A stretch of DNA of 64,000 nt from Bacteroidota bacterium (GCA_003153315.1 PLYA01000054.1:62001-126000), one strand, 5' to 3'. Shown: positions 26,553 through 36,894, counted from the first letter of the stretch. Numbers and translations are program-made. The notes: generated from the letters alone by a model not told the origin.

Positions 26553-27326
26553 CTATTTAGTAATTCTATATACGATTGTAAGCATAGCACCTGAATTTGA
26601 AAGGCTTGCTAAACCAAAGGTGTTGTTATGACTTATAGAACTTGAGCTTGTATTAGAAGAGTTAGGGTTAGAATTTGAAGTTGTTGTTGAGTTTTTGCTG
26701 GTAGTGTAAGAACGTTGATAATAAACATTAGGGGCTATTTCGGCATACAAAAAAAATGATTTACTGATTTTCCAGAATGCTCCGAAAACAAAACCCAAAT
26801 AGGGTTGCATGTTTTGAGTTTGGGTATTATTTGTATTAGCTGTATTGTTAGAATTATTTTGAGAAGAAGAATTAGTTGTTTGTGTTGTATTAGTTGTTAT
26901 TGTTGAATAACTAAAACCTGCTACCGGGCCATAAACAATACCAATTTTCTCTGCCAAACTTTTTAAATAAAGCATACTAAAACTCAAACTACTACTAAAA
27001 TTAAAAGGAGTTTTTGATTTATTATTATTTATATTGAAAGAAGTGTTTCCTATAGTATTTGTATTATTTGAGTTACTGGAACCATCTCCAAAAGCAGTAG
27101 AACCTCCAATTGTTCCGTTAACTCTAAAAAGTCTTTTAGTATTACCCCAACGGTATTGCAAGGAATAAGCATTTAAACCTGTAAATCCTATACCAAACTC
27201 TTTAACTTTTTTTTGGATTGAATCTGTTTTAGGAGTTAAGGTTGCTGTAGGAGTTACTTCCTGTGCTTTTAAAGAAGATACCAATAGTAAAATACAAGAT
27301 GTAATAATGATTGTAATATTTTTCAT
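26553..27326 (-). CDS. Outer-membrane beta-barrel-like protein with Asn/Thr/Ser-rich loops
   Basis: 257 residues with a signal peptide (ends SLKAQ). Alternating hydrophobic strands separated by three very polar loops of Asn, Thr and Ser (for example TTNSSSQNNSNNTANTNNTQ), and a C-terminal strand LTIVYRITK. This is the pattern of a small eight-stranded outer-membrane barrel with long surface loops. The low-complexity loops are encoded by degenerate AAY-type repeats. Function unknown. It is convergent with the helicase gene with a 1-bp gap. Confidence 0.65.
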   Translation of the reverse strand: MKNITIIITSCILLLVSSLKAQEVTPTATLTPKTDSIQKKVKEFGIGFTGLNAYSLQYRWGNTKRLFRVNGTIGGSTAFGDGSSNSNNTNTIGNTSFNINNNKSKTPFNFSSSLSFSMLYLKSLAEKIGIVYGPVAGFSYSTITTNTTQTTNSSSQNNSNNTANTNNTQTQNMQPYLGFVFGAFWKISKSFFLYAEIAPNVYYQRSYTTSKNSTTTSNSNPNSSNTSSSSISHNNTFGLASLSNSGAMLTIVYRITK

Positions 27327-27415
27327 GGGTTGAGATTTAAAAACGCAAGTTAAACCAATTATCGTGCCACCTTTTATAACAAGGAATATTATTAACTAAA
27401 ATTAAGAGGTTAGGG

Positions 27416-27826
27416 CTATTTTAAATTAGTCTTATATTTTTCAAGTATTTCTTTTATATATCTGCTGGTAGATAAACCATGCGAACGATTGGTATAATAA
27501 ATTTCTTTGCTGTAATCTTTTCCGGTAATGGGTTTATCTTTATAATCATCGCCCAGAAAGCGAACAGTAGGTTTTATTTTTTTTAATAATTCTTCCAACT
27601 CCTGTTCTGAATTATAAGTCAGTACTTCGTCCACCAGTTTGCATTGTTGCATAATTAATACGCGGTGTTCTATAGAGAAGATGGGGAGATTTTTTCCGGG
27701 AGGTAAATTCTCTGCGCGGTTTAGGGCTACTATCAGATAATCGCAATTAGCTTTACATTCCTGAAGCATCATCACATGTCCGGCATGGAACAAATCAAAT
27801 ACGCCACAGGTGAAGCCAACTTTCAT
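27416..27826 (-). CDS. TagD/HldC-type nucleotidyltransferase
   Basis: 136 residues, the size of glycerol-3-phosphate cytidylyltransferases and of the HldE C-terminal domain. GVFDLFHAGHVMML holds the HxGH nucleotide-binding motif (His14, His17), and the second signature is near the C-terminus as SHGLSTSRYI (STS..R). It transfers CMP or AMP to a sugar or alditol phosphate. Its place behind kinase and isomerase genes suggests activation of a heptose-1-phosphate-like product. Nucleotide preference is not readable. Confidence 0.8.
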   Translation of the reverse strand: MKVGFTCGVFDLFHAGHVMMLQECKANCDYLIVALNRAENLPPGKNLPIFSIEHRVLIMQQCKLVDEVLTYNSEQELEELLKKIKPTVRFLGDDYKDKPITGKDYSKEIYYTNRSHGLSTSRYIKEILEKYKTNLK

Positions 27827-27828
27827 GT

Positions 27829-28359
27829 TTATTTTTCAGGATTCACATACGTATCTAACATAGCGTGCAGAATTACCTGATGGAAACTCTCTACAACACC
27901 ATAATTAGATGCAGGTAAATAAAAATTTAGATCACCCATTTTACTTAATGTATTTCCTTCTTTAAATCCAGTAAGAGTAATAGTTTTTCCTCCGGCATTT
28001 TTGGCAAGCTTGGTACCATTTAAGATGTTTTTCGATTCTCCGCTGCTACTGATAGAAACCAATAAATCTGTTTTTTTGAAATGCAGTTTCAACCATTCCT
28101 CGATAGCGTTTTCATAGCCATAGTCATTGGCAAAACAGGTGATTAAAGAGGCATCACTAAAAGCGAAGGTAGGGAAGCGGCCTATTTTAAAGTAATCTTC
28201 CATCATATGCGAACAGATAGAGTTAGAGCCTCCGTTGCCAATAAAAAAAATGCGCTCGGATTTCTTAAGAATGGCAATTGCTTCCTCTATTTGAGAGCGA
28301 ACGGTATTACTTTCAACAAAAAACTGATTGTAGTATTTGTTATATAAACTTAGCTGCAT
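27829..28359 (-). CDS. SIS-domain sugar-phosphate isomerase (GmhA-like)
   Basis: 176 residues. FFIGNGGSNSICSHMMEDYF (38-57) and SISSSGESKNIL (102-113) are the phosphate-binding loops of phosphoheptose isomerase GmhA, which converts sedoheptulose 7-phosphate to D-glycero-D-manno-heptose 7-phosphate. The active-site Glu near EDYF and the C-terminal His region (ESFHQVILHAML) are also present. Its start overlaps the kinase gene by 20 bp and its end is 2 bp from the nucleotidyltransferase gene. Not a classical GmhA by length (about 190) and could use another sugar phosphate. Confidence 0.75.
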   Translation of the reverse strand: MQLSLYNKYYNQFFVESNTVRSQIEEAIAILKKSERIFFIGNGGSNSICSHMMEDYFKIGRFPTFAFSDASLITCFANDYGYENAIEEWLKLHFKKTDLLVSISSSGESKNILNGTKLAKNAGGKTITLTGFKEGNTLSKMGDLNFYLPASNYGVVESFHQVILHAMLDTYVNPEK

Positions 28360-29209
28360 ATTCTTTTAATAAATTTTTAGTTACTGATTTTTCATTGCAC
28401 AACCAGGTAGTAGATAAACTTGCAGCTAAAGAGGGTACTATTAACTCCTGAATATCTTTTTGTATGGAAGCCTGTAAGCATGCAAATGCTAAAAAGGTAT
28501 CTCCGGCACCAATGGTATCAACTATTTTACTAGGGAATGCAGGTTGATGTCCCACCTTTTTACCATTACAAAAAGCAGATCCTTTAGATCCTAAGGTTAT
28601 ATATAACAAATCAGAATTTATCTCATAGTTATACAACTCCATAATATCTTTATCATTGTTCTCTATATTCTTGTTCATCTGCAGGCTGGCTTCACGCAGG
28701 TCTAAGCTAACGCTACGTTTATGATGAGATTTCCATTTACTGATGCGGTTAAAGCCAAAGTTGTTTGAATTTGTCTGGCACATTAAATGAAAGCCATTAT
28801 TAATCTTTAGGTTATTGCAAAAACCGTGACCAAAATCAGCCACCAAAACCATGTCATAATCTTTGGTGTCAATCGTTATCTCGCCAAATTTAGAAATATC
28901 AAACTTGTTTATTTCAACATGCTTTTTACTATCAAAAGCATCTATATAGCGTGTTTTTACAATTTCATTATTCGTATTGGTAAATAGCTTTACTTCTTTT
29001 ACAAAATCTTTTAGGTGATTGGCAATAGCTGCTGTTCCACCCTGTTGCACCTGTTTTTCTTTATCAGTAAGTTTATAAACAGGACAGGCAGATTTCATAG
29101 AGTGCCCTTCGTAATTTACATAAACAAACTCATCAATAATAGTCTCGCCAACAAGCGCAACCCTTAAACCCTTAACATCATCAATAAACTTATTTATAAC
29201 TTCTAACAT
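28340..29209 (-). CDS. PfkB-family sugar kinase (HldE kinase/HddA-like)
   Basis: 289 residues. ALVGETIIDEFVYVNYEG and QQGGTAAIANHL form the substrate lid and site, and DTIGAGDTF (231-239) carries the catalytic Asp237 and the anion hole. This matches the N-terminal kinase half of RfaE/HldE, which phosphorylates heptose 7-phosphate at C-1. The standalone kinase here plus a standalone nucleotidyltransferase replace the usual fused HldE. Overlaps the SIS gene by 20 bp. Confidence 0.75.
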   Translation of the reverse strand: MLEVINKFIDDVKGLRVALVGETIIDEFVYVNYEGHSMKSACPVYKLTDKEKQVQQGGTAAIANHLKDFVKEVKLFTNTNNEIVKTRYIDAFDSKKHVEINKFDISKFGEITIDTKDYDMVLVADFGHGFCNNLKINNGFHLMCQTNSNNFGFNRISKWKSHHKRSVSLDLREASLQMNKNIENNDKDIMELYNYEINSDLLYITLGSKGSAFCNGKKVGHQPAFPSKIVDTIGAGDTFLAFACLQASIQKDIQELIVPSLAASLSTTWLCNEKSVTKNLLKEYAAKFI

Positions 29210-29251
29210 ATGCCTTTTAAATCAGTAAAAAATAATACAAAGCCTACAAAA

Positions 29252-30754
29252 TTAAGGTATTTTTTTAAGTACGCCCCAACGAACCAGGAACTTGTTTATG
29301 GACAGGTTTATATCGTGACTGATTTTAAAACCATACATACATAACCAATACGCAAGCGTAAGAATAGTGCCTTTTATAAAAATACTTATTATAGGATAAC
29401 CGATAGTAGGAATTTGCATGCAACCCAATAGTATCAATAAAAATATAATCAAACCACTCAGAAATTTTAAGGTAAAGGGTTGCAGTTTATAGTGATAATA
29501 CAAGAAGATTAAACGAATAATATTATATACAACTACAGTAGTAGTAGTAGCTATAGCAGCACCATTCATACCTAAGCCAACTATTTTAATAAATATATAG
29601 TTACAAATAAGAGTTGATATGATTAAGAAAATGGTAAAGAACAAATCGTATTTATATTTTTTAGAGGTTAACACAATTACCCCATTAATGCCTGTTGCCA
29701 TATCAAACAGGCGCCCAATACAAAGGATTAAAAACACATACTTTCCTTCCTTATAAATCTCTCCTTTTGGCATCAGGGCAAATAACTCATCTATACAAAT
29801 CCAAAAGCCACAAAAGAAGTAAGCTCCTATTAGCAAACAAACTACCGAAATGTTTTTATACAGTTTATCCATTTCAACCATGTTTTTCTTCCTCCAAATA
29901 TTAGCCACAATAGGAGCCGTAATTCTAAGAATTGCCCTGTAAGGCACCACCATTACTGAGGTAACAAAACCAACTGTGGTAAATATACCGGTAGCCCTTA
30001 AATCTATAAAGCCTGAAACAAATATAGAGTCAATAAGCAAGATGAAATTATTACCCGCACCACTTAGAACCGAGAAGAAGGCAAACCACAACAAATGCTT
30101 TCTATACTTTACTACCTTAGTAGTTATTTTAGTAAAGGGCAGGTTTTTATTTACGTACATATAAATTAAAATAGCCATAGAAGCCGAGCAATTGGCAATA
30201 ACGTAGATGATAACAAACCATTGAAAATCGATGAGATTAAAAGCATATAGTACAATAGAAACCGTGGTGGCTATGCGGAGTATAATCTCCCAGGCAAAAG
30301 AGGAAAACACGGTATCGAACTGAGAACGCAGATAAGCATCAAAAATCATGTAGGATAAGGTTGCTAAACCCAAAGGGATAATGTAGTAATAGTATTGAAC
30401 CAACAGAGGTGACTTCTCTGCAAAAAAGTGTGTGATAGGCGTTTTAAAAACTAAAAAAAATAGGGTGGTAACAATACTGCCAATGGTAGCCAGTTTAAAA
30501 ACCCAGGTAATGAAACCATGGTGCTTATGTGTATCATTATTGAAATAAGGAAAGAATTTAAGAATTAATCCTGCCGAGCCCATAGAAGCTAATTGGGAAA
30601 ACAAAACAGAGATGTTCACCAATACTGTAGCAAGCCCAACCTGGTCAGCTTCTAAATACTTAGGAAAAAAAATGATTTTATTAACAAAACCTAACAATAA
30701 GCCTGCCCATGATATAAGAGCTAACTTTAAACCATCACGTTTTACGATTCCCAT
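29252..30754 (-). CDS. Oligosaccharide flippase (Wzx/MVF-type)
   Basis: 500 residues with about 14 predicted membrane spans and the Wzx/polysaccharide biosynthesis export features (KRDGLKLALISWAGLLLGFV at the N-terminus, YDLFFTIFLIISTLICNYIF later). It would flip a polyprenyl-linked oligosaccharide across the inner membrane. It is the first gene of the operon with the PfkB, SIS and nucleotidyltransferase genes (43-bp gap), which suggests that the flipped unit contains the heptose-like sugar. No matching polymerase (Wzy) is visible in this window. Confidence 0.8.
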   Translation of the reverse strand: MGIVKRDGLKLALISWAGLLLGFVNKIIFFPKYLEADQVGLATVLVNISVLFSQLASMGSAGLILKFFPYFNNDTHKHHGFITWVFKLATIGSIVTTLFFLVFKTPITHFFAEKSPLLVQYYYYIIPLGLATLSYMIFDAYLRSQFDTVFSSFAWEIILRIATTVSIVLYAFNLIDFQWFVIIYVIANCSASMAILIYMYVNKNLPFTKITTKVVKYRKHLLWFAFFSVLSGAGNNFILLIDSIFVSGFIDLRATGIFTTVGFVTSVMVVPYRAILRITAPIVANIWRKKNMVEMDKLYKNISVVCLLIGAYFFCGFWICIDELFALMPKGEIYKEGKYVFLILCIGRLFDMATGINGVIVLTSKKYKYDLFFTIFLIISTLICNYIFIKIVGLGMNGAAIATTTTVVVYNIIRLIFLYYHYKLQPFTLKFLSGLIIFLLILLGCMQIPTIGYPIISIFIKGTILTLAYWLCMYGFKISHDINLSINKFLVRWGVLKKIP

Positions 30755-30825
30755 TAAGGCTTTGAAATTACTAAAAAGGAATCAGATAATCAGATATGTT
30801 ACAAGTCTGTATAAGAGAGTAGAAA

Positions 30826-33800
30826 CTACTTAATAATAGTAACGGTACCGTGGTAATTATGATTAGTCTGTAGTGCATCTTCTAAATTTACCTTCCAAAC
30901 ATATACGCCCTCCTGAACTATAGTAGAGTTACCACCTCTTAGTGTACCGTTCCAACCTTTATTTATATCACTGGAGTAAAATATATTTTCTCCCCATCGG
31001 TCAAAAACCCAAAGTTGAAAGCTTGATATACCCATACCCTCTCCTTTAAATACATCATTCAGTCCATCTCCGTCTGGAGTAAATGTGTTGGGAATATAGA
31101 AAGTGAAAAAAGGGTCTATTACTAATAGAACAGTATCTATATTGATACACCCATCTTTATTGCTAAGGGTTAAGGATGTATGATAAGAACTCCCCGTTTC
31201 TGTATTGTAATAATGAGATGGGTTTACATCTATAGTATCCAAAGCAGAGCTATCCCCGAAGTTCCATGCCCAATGTGTGTAATTTATGGATTCATTTGAA
31301 AAATAAACCAAAGGGTCTAAGGTAGTTGCCGGATTCGGGTTTAAGGTATATACTGCTACCGGTGTGGGTTTAACATGAACTGAATCAAACGCAGTACCAA
31401 AACAAGTTCCTATAGCTGCAGAAACAGAATAAGAGGTAGCCACAGTAGGTGTTATAATTATACTGGCTGTATGGGCTCCAGTACTCCAGGTATACGTAAT
31501 TGCACCGCTTGCGGTTAATGTATCTTTTTGTCCGACACAAATAATGGTATCACCACTAATTAAAATTGTTAAATTAGTTAATACATTAACCGTTATTACT
31601 TGCTCGTTTATACAAGCTCCTATCCCTCCGGTTACAGTATAGGATGCCGTTGATGTAGGAATAAAATTAATAGTAGCGCTGTTTGCTCCTGTACTCCATG
31701 TATAGGTATTCGCTCCGCTTGCTGTTAGCGAAGTACTATTTCCTGCACAGGCAACCGTGTTTCCGGTAATAGAAACAATAGGTATGGGGTTTACACTTAC
31801 CGTAGCAATTGCCTGGGCGGTACAAGTTCCGCTCGTTCCTATAACCGTGTATGTAGTTGTATTACTTGGATTAAAAGCCACACTGGCCGCGTTTGCTCCT
31901 GTATTCCAGGTATAGGTAGTAGCACCACTTGCCATGAGGGTAGTGCTTGCTCCTGCACAAATAATGGTATTTCCTGTAATTGATACTATAGGAACCGGAG
32001 TTACAGTAACTGTAGCAACAGCCTGTGTGCTACAAGTGCCCACTCCACCTGTAACGGTATATGTTGCAGTAACTGTTGGATTTACAACAATACTTGTTGT
32101 GGTTGCCCCGGTATTCCAACTATAAGTGGTTGCGCCGGTTGCTGTTAAGGTAATATTCTGCCCCGTGCATATAATACCACTGCCGCTAATAGTAAGTGTT
32201 GATGTGGGAGGGTTTACTGTAAATTCAAGAGGGCCTGCCAATATGCTACAGGAAGGAGAACCAACATTCCCATTCTCAGCAGCTATTAATTGATACATGC
32301 CACCCTGTGCTATCGTTACAGCATTAATGGAATAGGTTTGCGAAGTAGCACCCGCTATATTTGCCCAGGAAGTACCACCATCATTGCTAAACTGCCATTG
32401 GTATTGCGGATTAGGGTAACTGCCCGAAGTATAAGTAGCCTCAAGTGTTACAGCCTGCCCCGCACAAAATACAGTTTGGTTAGGTACAATGCTTAACGAA
32501 ATACCAGGGCCACAGGGCGATAAAGAAATATCATCTACTACATAATCATTACCGCAACCACCGGGTGCATTATTAATGATAGTAATTTCTGCACTGGTTT
32601 GACCTGCCACCGTGGTAAATACAAAACCTTCCTCTACCCATACCAATGCTGTAGAAGTAGGTGCTGTTGGCAAATTACCTGAAGACACAGAACCTTGTAC
32701 CGTACCAGGTGGGTACTCAACCTGTAGTTTAACATTGGCATATATATAACTTCCGCCACAGTTTGTTACTGCCGCAGCTTGTGTATTGTTGTTTGCCACA
32801 TAAGAAGAAAATACATAGGTTGTATTGGGGCATAAACCAGTAACCGTTGCAGTATAAACGGTATCAGGTGGATAATCGGCATTAACCACCATCATATACC
32901 CGTTGGGGTTACCTGTATGGTCGCCTATGGGTAAATAGCCTACAATGCCCGATGGGTCTGCAGTATTAGATATTACATAACTCCCATTAGGCGGAGAACC
33001 GGTTACATAAGGATATTGAGTTTGACCGGCAGGAAGTGCAGGGCCATAAAGAGCAGCACCCGAACCAAAATTGTTAGAGTAGGTAGGAGCGCCTAAGTTA
33101 CCGCTACAAAGCTGCGTAGAGCATGGGGACACCGTAATGGTAGCAACTGCTGTTTGACTGGGACAAGTACCTACACTACCTGCCACAGTATAGGTGGTAG
33201 TAACCGTTGGGCTTAAAACAACACTGGCCGTTGTTGCCCCTGTGCTCCAGGTATAAGAGCTTACTCCGCTTGCGGTTAGAGTGGCTGTGCTTCCTGTGCA
33301 GATAGTGGCTGAGTTTACTGTTATAGTGCCTATGTTTGCAATGTTTATCACACGTATGCGATGATTATATTGGTCGGCAATGTGCAGGTTATTTACCCCA
33401 TCAATAGTTAAACCACTTGGCCAGTATATTTCTGCAGCAATAGCAGGTCCTCCATCTCCGCTATAAGCTCCGGGTCCTGTTCCGGCTATGGTTGTTATTA
33501 TGCCCAAAGTATTAACCATACGCACCCGATTATTCTGTGAATCGCCAATATATAAATTACCTACTGCATCGATAGCAATTCCAAAAGGACGATTTAACTG
33601 TGCAGCAATGGCCTGCCCACAATCTCCGCTAAAACCAGGAGTACCGTTTCCGGCAATAGTGCTTATAATACCTGAACTATTAATTTTCCTAATACGATGA
33701 TTACTTCCATCACTAATTATTAGATTACTGGACAAATCAAAAGCTAAGCCTACCGGAGTATATAATTCTGCTGCAGTTGCCTGCCCTCCATCTCCACTAT

Positions 33801-34425
33801 AACCGCCTGTTCCTGTTCCGGCAAAAGTGCTTATGATACCTGCCGTATTTATTTTACGTATTCGGTTATTAGCGTAATCAGCAATATACATATTACCTGC
33901 TGCGTCAAAAACGGATACATATGGTATATTTAATTGTGCAGCAATAGCTTGACCCCCATCTCCGCTAAAACCTGCTGTTCCTGTTCCGGCAAAAGTGCTT
34001 ATTATACCGGTAGCGTTTACTTTACGTACTCGATTACCAAAAGCTTCTGTAATGTATAAATTACCCAATCCATCAAATAGTATACCTCTTGGGTAGTTTA
34101 ATTGTGCCGCAGTTGCCTGCCCTCCATCCCCGCTATACCCCTGTATTCCTATTCCGGCTATAGTGGTTATAATGCCCGAAGCACTTACCTTACGTACAAC
34201 ATTGTTATCCGTATCAGTTATATAAAGGATGCCTGCAGGGTCAAATTGTGTCCCATTCGGGTAGTATAATTTTGCTGCAGTGGCTTGCCCTCCATCTCCG
34301 CTATATCCTCCTGTACCGTTTCCTGCTATAGTAGTTATTTGTTGGGCTTTTAATATACTTACAGCTAGAAAGCAAATGGTAAAAAGTAATTTTATTTTGT
34401 TGAGTATTAATTGCATCGCGACCAT
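30826..34425 (-). CDS. Giant secreted NHL beta-propeller protein with Ig-like, PKD and T9SS type B domains
   Basis: 1199 residues. Signal peptide (ending SILKAQ; starts possible at 34425 or the Met codon at 34416), six NHL repeats of ~56 residues (IITTIAGNG, YSGDGGQATAAQL, YPRG, GNLYITE, NRVRKVN), i.e. one six-bladed propeller to about residue 365. Then an Ig-like module, a jelly-roll-like segment (about 440-640, NFGSGAALYG to VVDDISLSPCGP), five to six Ig-like repeats of the ITATYTVTGGVGTC type, a PKD-like block (WNFGDSSALD) and the CHU_C/T9SS type B domain FTPDGDGLNDVFK with DRWG and VYVWKV. Surface-exposed adhesin or glycan-binding protein. Starts directly after the stop of the upstream paralogue. 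Confidence 0.85.
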   Translation of the reverse strand: MVAMQLILNKIKLLFTICFLAVSILKAQQITTIAGNGTGGYSGDGGQATAAKLYYPNGTQFDPAGILYITDTDNNVVRKVSASGIITTIAGIGIQGYSGDGGQATAAQLNYPRGILFDGLGNLYITEAFGNRVRKVNATGIISTFAGTGTAGFSGDGGQAIAAQLNIPYVSVFDAAGNMYIADYANNRIRKINTAGIISTFAGTGTGGYSGDGGQATAAELYTPVGLAFDLSSNLIISDGSNHRIRKINSSGIISTIAGNGTPGFSGDCGQAIAAQLNRPFGIAIDAVGNLYIGDSQNNRVRMVNTLGIITTIAGTGPGAYSGDGGPAIAAEIYWPSGLTIDGVNNLHIADQYNHRIRVINIANIGTITVNSATICTGSTATLTASGVSSYTWSTGATTASVVLSPTVTTTYTVAGSVGTCPSQTAVATITVSPCSTQLCSGNLGAPTYSNNFGSGAALYGPALPAGQTQYPYVTGSPPNGSYVISNTADPSGIVGYLPIGDHTGNPNGYMMVVNADYPPDTVYTATVTGLCPNTTYVFSSYVANNNTQAAAVTNCGGSYIYANVKLQVEYPPGTVQGSVSSGNLPTAPTSTALVWVEEGFVFTTVAGQTSAEITIINNAPGGCGNDYVVDDISLSPCGPGISLSIVPNQTVFCAGQAVTLEATYTSGSYPNPQYQWQFSNDGGTSWANIAGATSQTYSINAVTIAQGGMYQLIAAENGNVGSPSCSILAGPLEFTVNPPTSTLTISGSGIICTGQNITLTATGATTYSWNTGATTTSIVVNPTVTATYTVTGGVGTCSTQAVATVTVTPVPIVSITGNTIICAGASTTLMASGATTYTWNTGANAASVAFNPSNTTTYTVIGTSGTCTAQAIATVSVNPIPIVSITGNTVACAGNSTSLTASGANTYTWSTGANSATINFIPTSTASYTVTGGIGACINEQVITVNVLTNLTILISGDTIICVGQKDTLTASGAITYTWSTGAHTASIIITPTVATSYSVSAAIGTCFGTAFDSVHVKPTPVAVYTLNPNPATTLDPLVYFSNESINYTHWAWNFGDSSALDTIDVNPSHYYNTETGSSYHTSLTLSNKDGCINIDTVLLVIDPFFTFYIPNTFTPDGDGLNDVFKGEGMGISSFQLWVFDRWGENIFYSSDINKGWNGTLRGGNSTIVQEGVYVWKVNLEDALQTNHNYHGTVTIIK

Positions 34426-36834
34426 TTATTTAATAGAAGTAATAAAGCCCTTTAGTATTTTACCTTGTATTTCTCTGTTGCAGGTAATGGTATACTGAAT
34501 TATGTAAAAATAAGTACCATCATCAATAGTAGTAGGTTTCCAAATACAGGCAGGGTCATTGCTTTCATAAATTCTTATACCCCAGCGATTATAGATTTGC
34601 AGTTGCATGGTAGAGAATTGGTTTTTACCAAAGTCTATAAAATCATTAATGCCATCGTTGTTGGGGGTAATAATATTGGGCATAGTAAAATTAAACACGC
34701 CATCTAAGCCAACCGTTGCCATTGCCTGATTGGTGCAGGTACCAATACCTCCTGTAACTGTATACGTTGTAGTAACTGTTGGGCTTATAACAATACTGGT
34801 GGTTGTATCGCCTGTGTTCCAGATATAAGTGTTTGCTCCATTTGCTGTTAATGTAGCACTTTGCCCCGGACATATAGTACCACTACCGCTAATGCTTACC
34901 GTTGGGCTGGAAAGAATTACATTAACTGTAAATGTTGCCTGATTGGTGCAAGTACCTATGCCACCTATTACTGTATAAGTTGAAAAAGAAGAAGGGTTAA
35001 CCATTATAGAACTTGTATTTGCGCCTGTATTCCAAATATATGAATTTGCACCATTTGCTGTTAGAGTAGTATTTTGACCGATACATATTATACTATTACC
35101 GGTAATGGTAATTGTTGGAGTAGGGGTTACGCTTACTGTTGCAATCACTTGACTTGTACAGGTTGATGAAGTTCCCATAACTGTGTATGTTGTAGTTATG
35201 TTGGGTGATACAGATATGGAAGTTGTATTTGCACCCGTATTCCAAGTGTATGTATTTACTCCGTTTGCGGTTAGAGTGGTATTTTGACCTAAACAAATTG
35301 AGCAATTACCACTAACATTAATTATTGAACCAGGAATTATATTAACCGTTGCAACAGCTTGTGAGGTACAGGTTCCTAACCCACCCGTAACGGTGTATGT
35401 TGTTGTAACGGTTGGATTTAAAGTAACACTTGCAGTTGTTGCACCAGTACTCCAAACATAATTACTGGCCCCGCTTGCTGTTAAGGTTATGTTTTCTCCT
35501 GAGCAAATAGTACCTGTACCACTAATGGTAACATTTGAACTGGAAGGGGTTACATTAATAGTAGCAACAGCTTTACTAATACAAGTACCTACTTCACTTA
35601 TAACTGTATATGTTGTAGTTACTGTTGGGCTTAAGGCAATACTGGCTGTTGTTGCACCTGTACTCCAAGTATAAGTGGTAGAACCGCCATTTGCAGTTAA
35701 AGTTGCAGTGTTACCAGCACATATGGTAGGAGAGTTTGCTGATAAGGTCATATTTGCAATATTTATAACACGTATACGGTGGTTAAATTGGTCTGCAATA
35801 TGAAGGTTATTTAAGCCATTAATAGTTAAACCGCTTGGCCAATATATTTCAGCTGCGTTTGCAGGCCCACCATCTCCGCTATACGCTCCAAGTCCAGTTC
35901 CGGCTATGGTGGTTATAATGCCCGAAGTATTTACCATACGTACCCTATTATTCCACGAATCTCCAATATATAAATTACCTACTGCATCAATAGCAATACC
36001 AAAGGGACGGTTTAATTGTGCAGCAGTAGCTTGCCCGCAATCTCCACTAAATCCTCCTACCCCAGTTCCGGCAATTGTGCTAATAATTCCCAAACTATTC
36101 ACTTTTCTTATCCGGTGATTACTCCCATCACTAATTATAAGATTACCAATAGCATCGAATGCTAATGCAACCGGAGTATATAATTCTGCGGCAGTAGCTT
36201 GCCCACCATCTCCGGTATAGCCTCCTGTTCCGTTTCCTGCAAAGGTGCTTATTATACCTGCAGTATTTATTTTACGAACGCGGTTATTATCATAATCAGC
36301 AATATACATATTACCGATAGCATCAAAAATGGATACATAAGGAGTGTATAATTTTGCTGCAGATGCCAGTCCCCCATCTCCACTATAACCCGCTGCTCCT
36401 GTTCCTGCAAAAGTGTTGATAATACCAGAGGAGTTTACTTTACGTATTCTGTTGTTAAAAGCTTCTGTAATATATAAATTGCCTAAGCCATCAAATGATA
36501 CTCCTCTTGGATAGTTTAATTGTGCTGCGGTTGCCTGCCCCCCGTCTCCACTATATCCCTGTATTCCGTTTCCAGCTATAGTAGTTATAATACCTGAGGC
36601 ACTTACCTTGCGTACAACATTATTGTCTGTATCCAAAATATATAGAATCCCTGTAGGGTCAAATTGTGTTCCGTTCGGGTAATATAATTCAGCCGCAGTT
36701 GCCTGCCCTCCATTGCCACTATAACCTCCTGTACCATTTCCGGCTACAGTATTTATTATTTGAGCTTTTGCTATGCTAAAGCATAAATAGCAAATTGTAA
36801 AAAGGAGTTTTATTTTTCTGAGCCTTAATTTCAT
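34426..36834 (-). CDS. Secreted NHL beta-propeller protein with Ig-like repeats and T9SS type B domain
   Basis: 802 residues. Signal peptide (FSIAKAQ), a six-bladed NHL propeller almost identical in layout to that of the next gene (NGTQFDP, DNNVVRKVS, ITEAFNNRIRKVN, GDCGQATAAQLNRP), then Ig-like units of about 75 residues with TYTVTGGIGTC and TLTANGANTYTWNTG, and a type B sorting domain with ITPNNDGINDF and NRWG. The Ig units number about five to six. The first 365 residues are strongly similar to the downstream paralogue, the tail is different, suggesting duplication followed by module exchange. Surface protein of unknown ligand. Confidence 0.85.
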   Translation of the reverse strand: MKLRLRKIKLLFTICYLCFSIAKAQIINTVAGNGTGGYSGNGGQATAAELYYPNGTQFDPTGILYILDTDNNVVRKVSASGIITTIAGNGIQGYSGDGGQATAAQLNYPRGVSFDGLGNLYITEAFNNRIRKVNSSGIINTFAGTGAAGYSGDGGLASAAKLYTPYVSIFDAIGNMYIADYDNNRVRKINTAGIISTFAGNGTGGYTGDGGQATAAELYTPVALAFDAIGNLIISDGSNHRIRKVNSLGIISTIAGTGVGGFSGDCGQATAAQLNRPFGIAIDAVGNLYIGDSWNNRVRMVNTSGIITTIAGTGLGAYSGDGGPANAAEIYWPSGLTINGLNNLHIADQFNHRIRVINIANMTLSANSPTICAGNTATLTANGGSTTYTWSTGATTASIALSPTVTTTYTVISEVGTCISKAVATINVTPSSSNVTISGTGTICSGENITLTASGASNYVWSTGATTASVTLNPTVTTTYTVTGGLGTCTSQAVATVNIIPGSIINVSGNCSICLGQNTTLTANGVNTYTWNTGANTTSISVSPNITTTYTVMGTSSTCTSQVIATVSVTPTPTITITGNSIICIGQNTTLTANGANSYIWNTGANTSSIMVNPSSFSTYTVIGGIGTCTNQATFTVNVILSSPTVSISGSGTICPGQSATLTANGANTYIWNTGDTTTSIVISPTVTTTYTVTGGIGTCTNQAMATVGLDGVFNFTMPNIITPNNDGINDFIDFGKNQFSTMQLQIYNRWGIRIYESNDPACIWKPTTIDDGTYFYIIQYTITCNREIQGKILKGFITSIK

Positions 36835-36864
36835 TTACTACAAACTTAGTAATAAGTGGCAAGT

Positions 36865-36894
36865 AAAAAAAATCCCCTTCTTGAATGAAGGGGA
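36865..36894 (-). terminator. Strong rho-independent terminator of the third NHL gene
   Basis: On the minus strand, an 8-bp perfect stem (tccccttc / gaagggga, six-base loop ATTCAA) is followed by a run of eight T. It lies 34 bp beyond the stop of the gene ending at 36929 and so closes that transcript before the next NHL paralogue. Confidence 0.75.
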
